64,000 bases of DNA from Persicobacter psychrovividus (GTDB lineage Bacteria > Bacteroidota > Bacteroidia > Cytophagales > Cyclobacteriaceae): positions 2,914,001-2,978,000 of the forward strand of contig NZ_AP025292.1 of assembly GCF_036492425.1 (NCBI RefSeq), given 5' to 3'. Of this stretch, positions 62,171-64,000 are shown in pieces. Both the position numbers and the translations under genes were made by a program. Below the pieces are notes generated by a model. That model worked only from the letters and a program-made list of their open reading frames with translations, was not told where the DNA came from and ran no database searches. The stretch's first letter is position 1; each line of letters begins with the position of its first letter.

Positions 62171-62947
62171 CTATAAACCGTTGGCTTTTTTCACATAAAG
62201 CTCCAAAGCACCCGTCATTGAGGGGGCATTTGGTAATGGAGCCTCAATATTCAAGCTTAAATTTGCATCTTTAACCGCTTTTGCTGTTGTTGGTCCGAAA
62301 GCCGCAATTCGTGTATTATTTTGCTTAAATTCAGGGAAATTTACGAACAAGCTATTGATACCCGAAGGACTGAAAAATGCAATAATGTCATAGTTCACAT
62401 CAGAAAGATCTGATAAGTCACTTGCCACAGTGCGATAGATAATTGCCTCGCTCCATGTGAAATCATTGTCATCTAAAAAGTTGGGGATATCATCCTTTCG
62501 AATATCCGAGCATGGGAAGATATACTTCTCATTTTTATGCTTCTTAAGGATTTCGATTAAATCCAATGCTGTACGTTGCCCTACAAATACTTTACGCTTT
62601 CGAACTTGGATGTACTTCTGCAAATAGTTTGAGGTTTGTTCCGAGATACAAAAGTATTTCATATCAGCTGGAACCTCCAGTTTCAAATCCTTGCAGAGTT
62701 TAAAAAAGTGATCCACCGCATTTCTACTGGTAAAAATCACCGCAGTGTGAGCCAAAATATCGACTTTTTGCTTTCGGAATTCTTTGTAACCTACTGGTTC
62801 AATTTGAATAAATGGGCGGAAGTCAATTTGAATACCATATTTTTTCTCTAATAAAAAATATGGTGATTTGTCGCTCGCAGGCTTTGGCTGGGAAACCAAA
62901 ATTTTTTGTACTGGGTTAAGATTATCTTTATCAGTAGTTGTTGACAT
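62171..62947 (-). CDS. hemD: uroporphyrinogen-III synthase
   Basis: HemD converts hydroxymethylbilane to uroporphyrinogen III in haem and sirohaem synthesis; it is cytoplasmic. The 258-residue protein has the two-lobe fold: VDILAHTAVIFTSRNAVDHF in the first lobe, KYIFPCSDIRKDDI and AIIYRTVASDLSDLS between, and IIAFFSPSGINSLF then IAAFGPTTAKAVKDANL in the second. Sequence conservation is low in this family, so position and pattern carry the call. It sits 27 bases after DUF4271 and upstream of porP. Confidence 0.85.
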   Translation of the reverse strand: MSTTTDKDNLNPVQKILVSQPKPASDKSPYFLLEKKYGIQIDFRPFIQIEPVGYKEFRKQKVDILAHTAVIFTSRNAVDHFFKLCKDLKLEVPADMKYFCISEQTSNYLQKYIQVRKRKVFVGQRTALDLIEILKKHKNEKYIFPCSDIRKDDIPNFLDDNDFTWSEAIIYRTVASDLSDLSDVNYDIIAFFSPSGINSLFVNFPEFKQNNTRIAAFGPTTAKAVKDANLSLNIEAPLPNAPSMTGALELYVKKANGL

Positions 62948-62974
62948 AATAAATTGGAAAAATTATGTAAATTA

Positions 62975-64000
62975 TCACCAAGTTGAAACGATTTTCACCG
63001 CTATAAAAAGTGGTAAAATTTCTGAGGCACAAAGGTAAGAAAATAAATTCACATAACTAAATACGCCACTGAACCCTAACTTCACAGCGAGCCATAAAGT
63101 ACGGAACAGACCCATAAATAATACAATAAAAGTGATGATTTGTGGTGTAATCAAGCGCATATCTCCCGATATGGAAATCACTAAAACAGCCAACAAACTG
63201 ATGTTGACATACCATATTGATAGCCTTAGATACTCAAGAAAATGGAAACTTGGTGTTTCTTTCAGACTTAGTACAGACCCCAAGTTTAATAAGAACAGGT
63301 ACTTAAGGTAAAAGAAAAATACAATTAATAATACCGATAATAAAAAATAAAAAATAATCGTTTCCCAACCTAAACTAAAGATTAATTCTGCATTTAACCT
63401 CATCAGCAGGCTACCGATCAGTATGGCCAATGCAAAAGAGTGAAAAATCAATAGTACAGCATTCTCTTTAGTAAATGGAGTACCTCTAAATAATACCCCA
63501 TCTGCCCTGTTTTTCTTTGGAAATAGCGATAAATACATCGATGCGGCATATGGAAAAGCATTCATGTATAAGGCATAAAAAGCCAAAAGAACAATCAGGC
63601 TGATCACCAAAAATTCTACCCGATAATCTTCACTCCGCTGGCTTAATTCAATGAACTTCTTCTTATTTACTTCCGTTTTTGCCTGCCGAATTTGAATGCC
63701 CGAGGTTCCTCCGCAACGTAAAAAGCCCAGCCTTAACGCCTCTTGTGTAGCTCCATAAGGCTTCTGAATCGCCATTATCGACGTTTGCAGCAGGGTATCT
63801 TCACTAAAATAATGATAGGGTGCCTGATCAATAAAAACAGCCGTATGCGCTGGAATAGTAATTTGAAGTTGGCCACTGTCAGAGGCATTCAAAATATACT
63901 CCCGCAAATCATTGGTATCTTTAACAGGGGCAATCACCTGAGAGAAAGAGGGCGCCGTTGCGCTGAGAACGAACAACAACAGCAGAATATATTGTTTATA
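62975..64000 (-). CDS. DUF4271 domain membrane protein (5' end outside window)
   Basis: The protein has an N-terminal signal-type segment (LLLLFVLSATAPSFSQ), about 110 polar periplasmic residues including Cys, then six to seven transmembrane helices from about residue 120 to the end. It matches the Bacteroidota DUF4271 family, which is often next to hemD and T9SS genes. The open frame continues to the window edge, so the true start lies beyond 64000; the first usable start inside the window (63979) is a TTG. Function is unknown; a link to T9SS or envelope assembly is inferred from context. Confidence 0.8.
   Translation of the reverse strand, partial: YKQYILLLLFVLSATAPSFSQVIAPVKDTNDLREYILNASDSGQLQITIPAHTAVFIDQAPYHYFSEDTLLQTSIMAIQKPYGATQEALRLGFLRCGGTSGIQIRQAKTEVNKKKFIELSQRSEDYRVEFLVISLIVLLAFYALYMNAFPYAASMYLSLFPKKNRADGVLFRGTPFTKENAVLLIFHSFALAILIGSLLMRLNAELIFSLGWETIIFYFLLSVLLIVFFFYLKYLFLLNLGSVLSLKETPSFHFLEYLRLSIWYVNISLLAVLVISISGDMRLITPQIITFIVLFMGLFRTLWLAVKLGFSGVFSYVNLFSYLCASEILPLFIAVKIVSTW

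Overview
The window is typical single-copy chromosome of a Bacteroidota bacterium, most likely of the order Cytophagales. It carries type IX secretion (T9SS) and gliding genes (porP/sprF, gldK, gldL, gldM, gldN, plus homologues of PorE and PorW/SprE). It also carries Bacteroidota-only families (DUF1599, DUF2480, DUF4834, DUF4271, BT_3928-type DoxX) and promoters of the TTG-N19-TAnnTTTG type used by this phylum. The genus cannot be named from the sequence alone. I see no insertion sequence, prophage, integrase or CRISPR array.

Layout. 0-5 kb: DUF1599, a DoxX/thioredoxin-like membrane protein, an orphan DppB-type permease and shikimate kinase, then a convergent FadL-type outer-membrane protein. 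5-16.6 kb: a low-complexity secreted protein, proS, carB, DUF4834, a HAMP/GAF sensor, accD and nqrF. 16.7-23.5 kb: an arginase-fold protein with an altered metal site, rpmH-rnpA, an S41 protease, a split chromate-transporter pair with a VOC protein on the minus strand, then tsaB-DUF2480. 23.9-24.9 kb: eight identical tRNA-Phe(GAA) genes on the minus strand in two transcription units. 25-31.6 kb: a two-gene membrane Fe-S oxidoreductase, a small conserved protein, PorE and purM. 31.8-41 kb: pullulanase, a lipoprotein, a cytidylate-kinase-like protein, aspS, DUF2141 and a divergent FucP-type transporter/galK pair. 41.1-42.2 kb: a UbiA-like protein whose 5' end and upstream region hold a dense cluster of DnaA boxes (a candidate oriC or DnaA-binding locus). 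42.2-49.2 kb: one long minus-strand block with a cell-envelope pair (M23 peptidase, bactofilin) followed by the ATP synthase genes atpZ, an atpI-like gene, atpB, E, F, H, A and G. AtpD and atpC are not here. 49.5-56.5 kb: porW/sprE, PBP1A and uvrC. 56.5-64 kb: the minus-strand block DUF4271, hemD, porP, gldK, gldL, gldM, gldN.

Functionally the window joins housekeeping (translation, pyrimidine, purine, fatty-acid and aromatic synthesis, ATP synthase, cell wall) with three separate parts of the T9SS: PorE anchoring, PorW/SprE, and the PorP-GldKLMN core and motor. The signals most worth a second look are the tRNA-Phe array with its duplicated promoter and terminator, the DnaA-box cluster, the split EtfD-like module, and several enzymes that have lost canonical sites (zinc-less AccD, CarB without its allosteric domain, arginase fold without full metal ligands).
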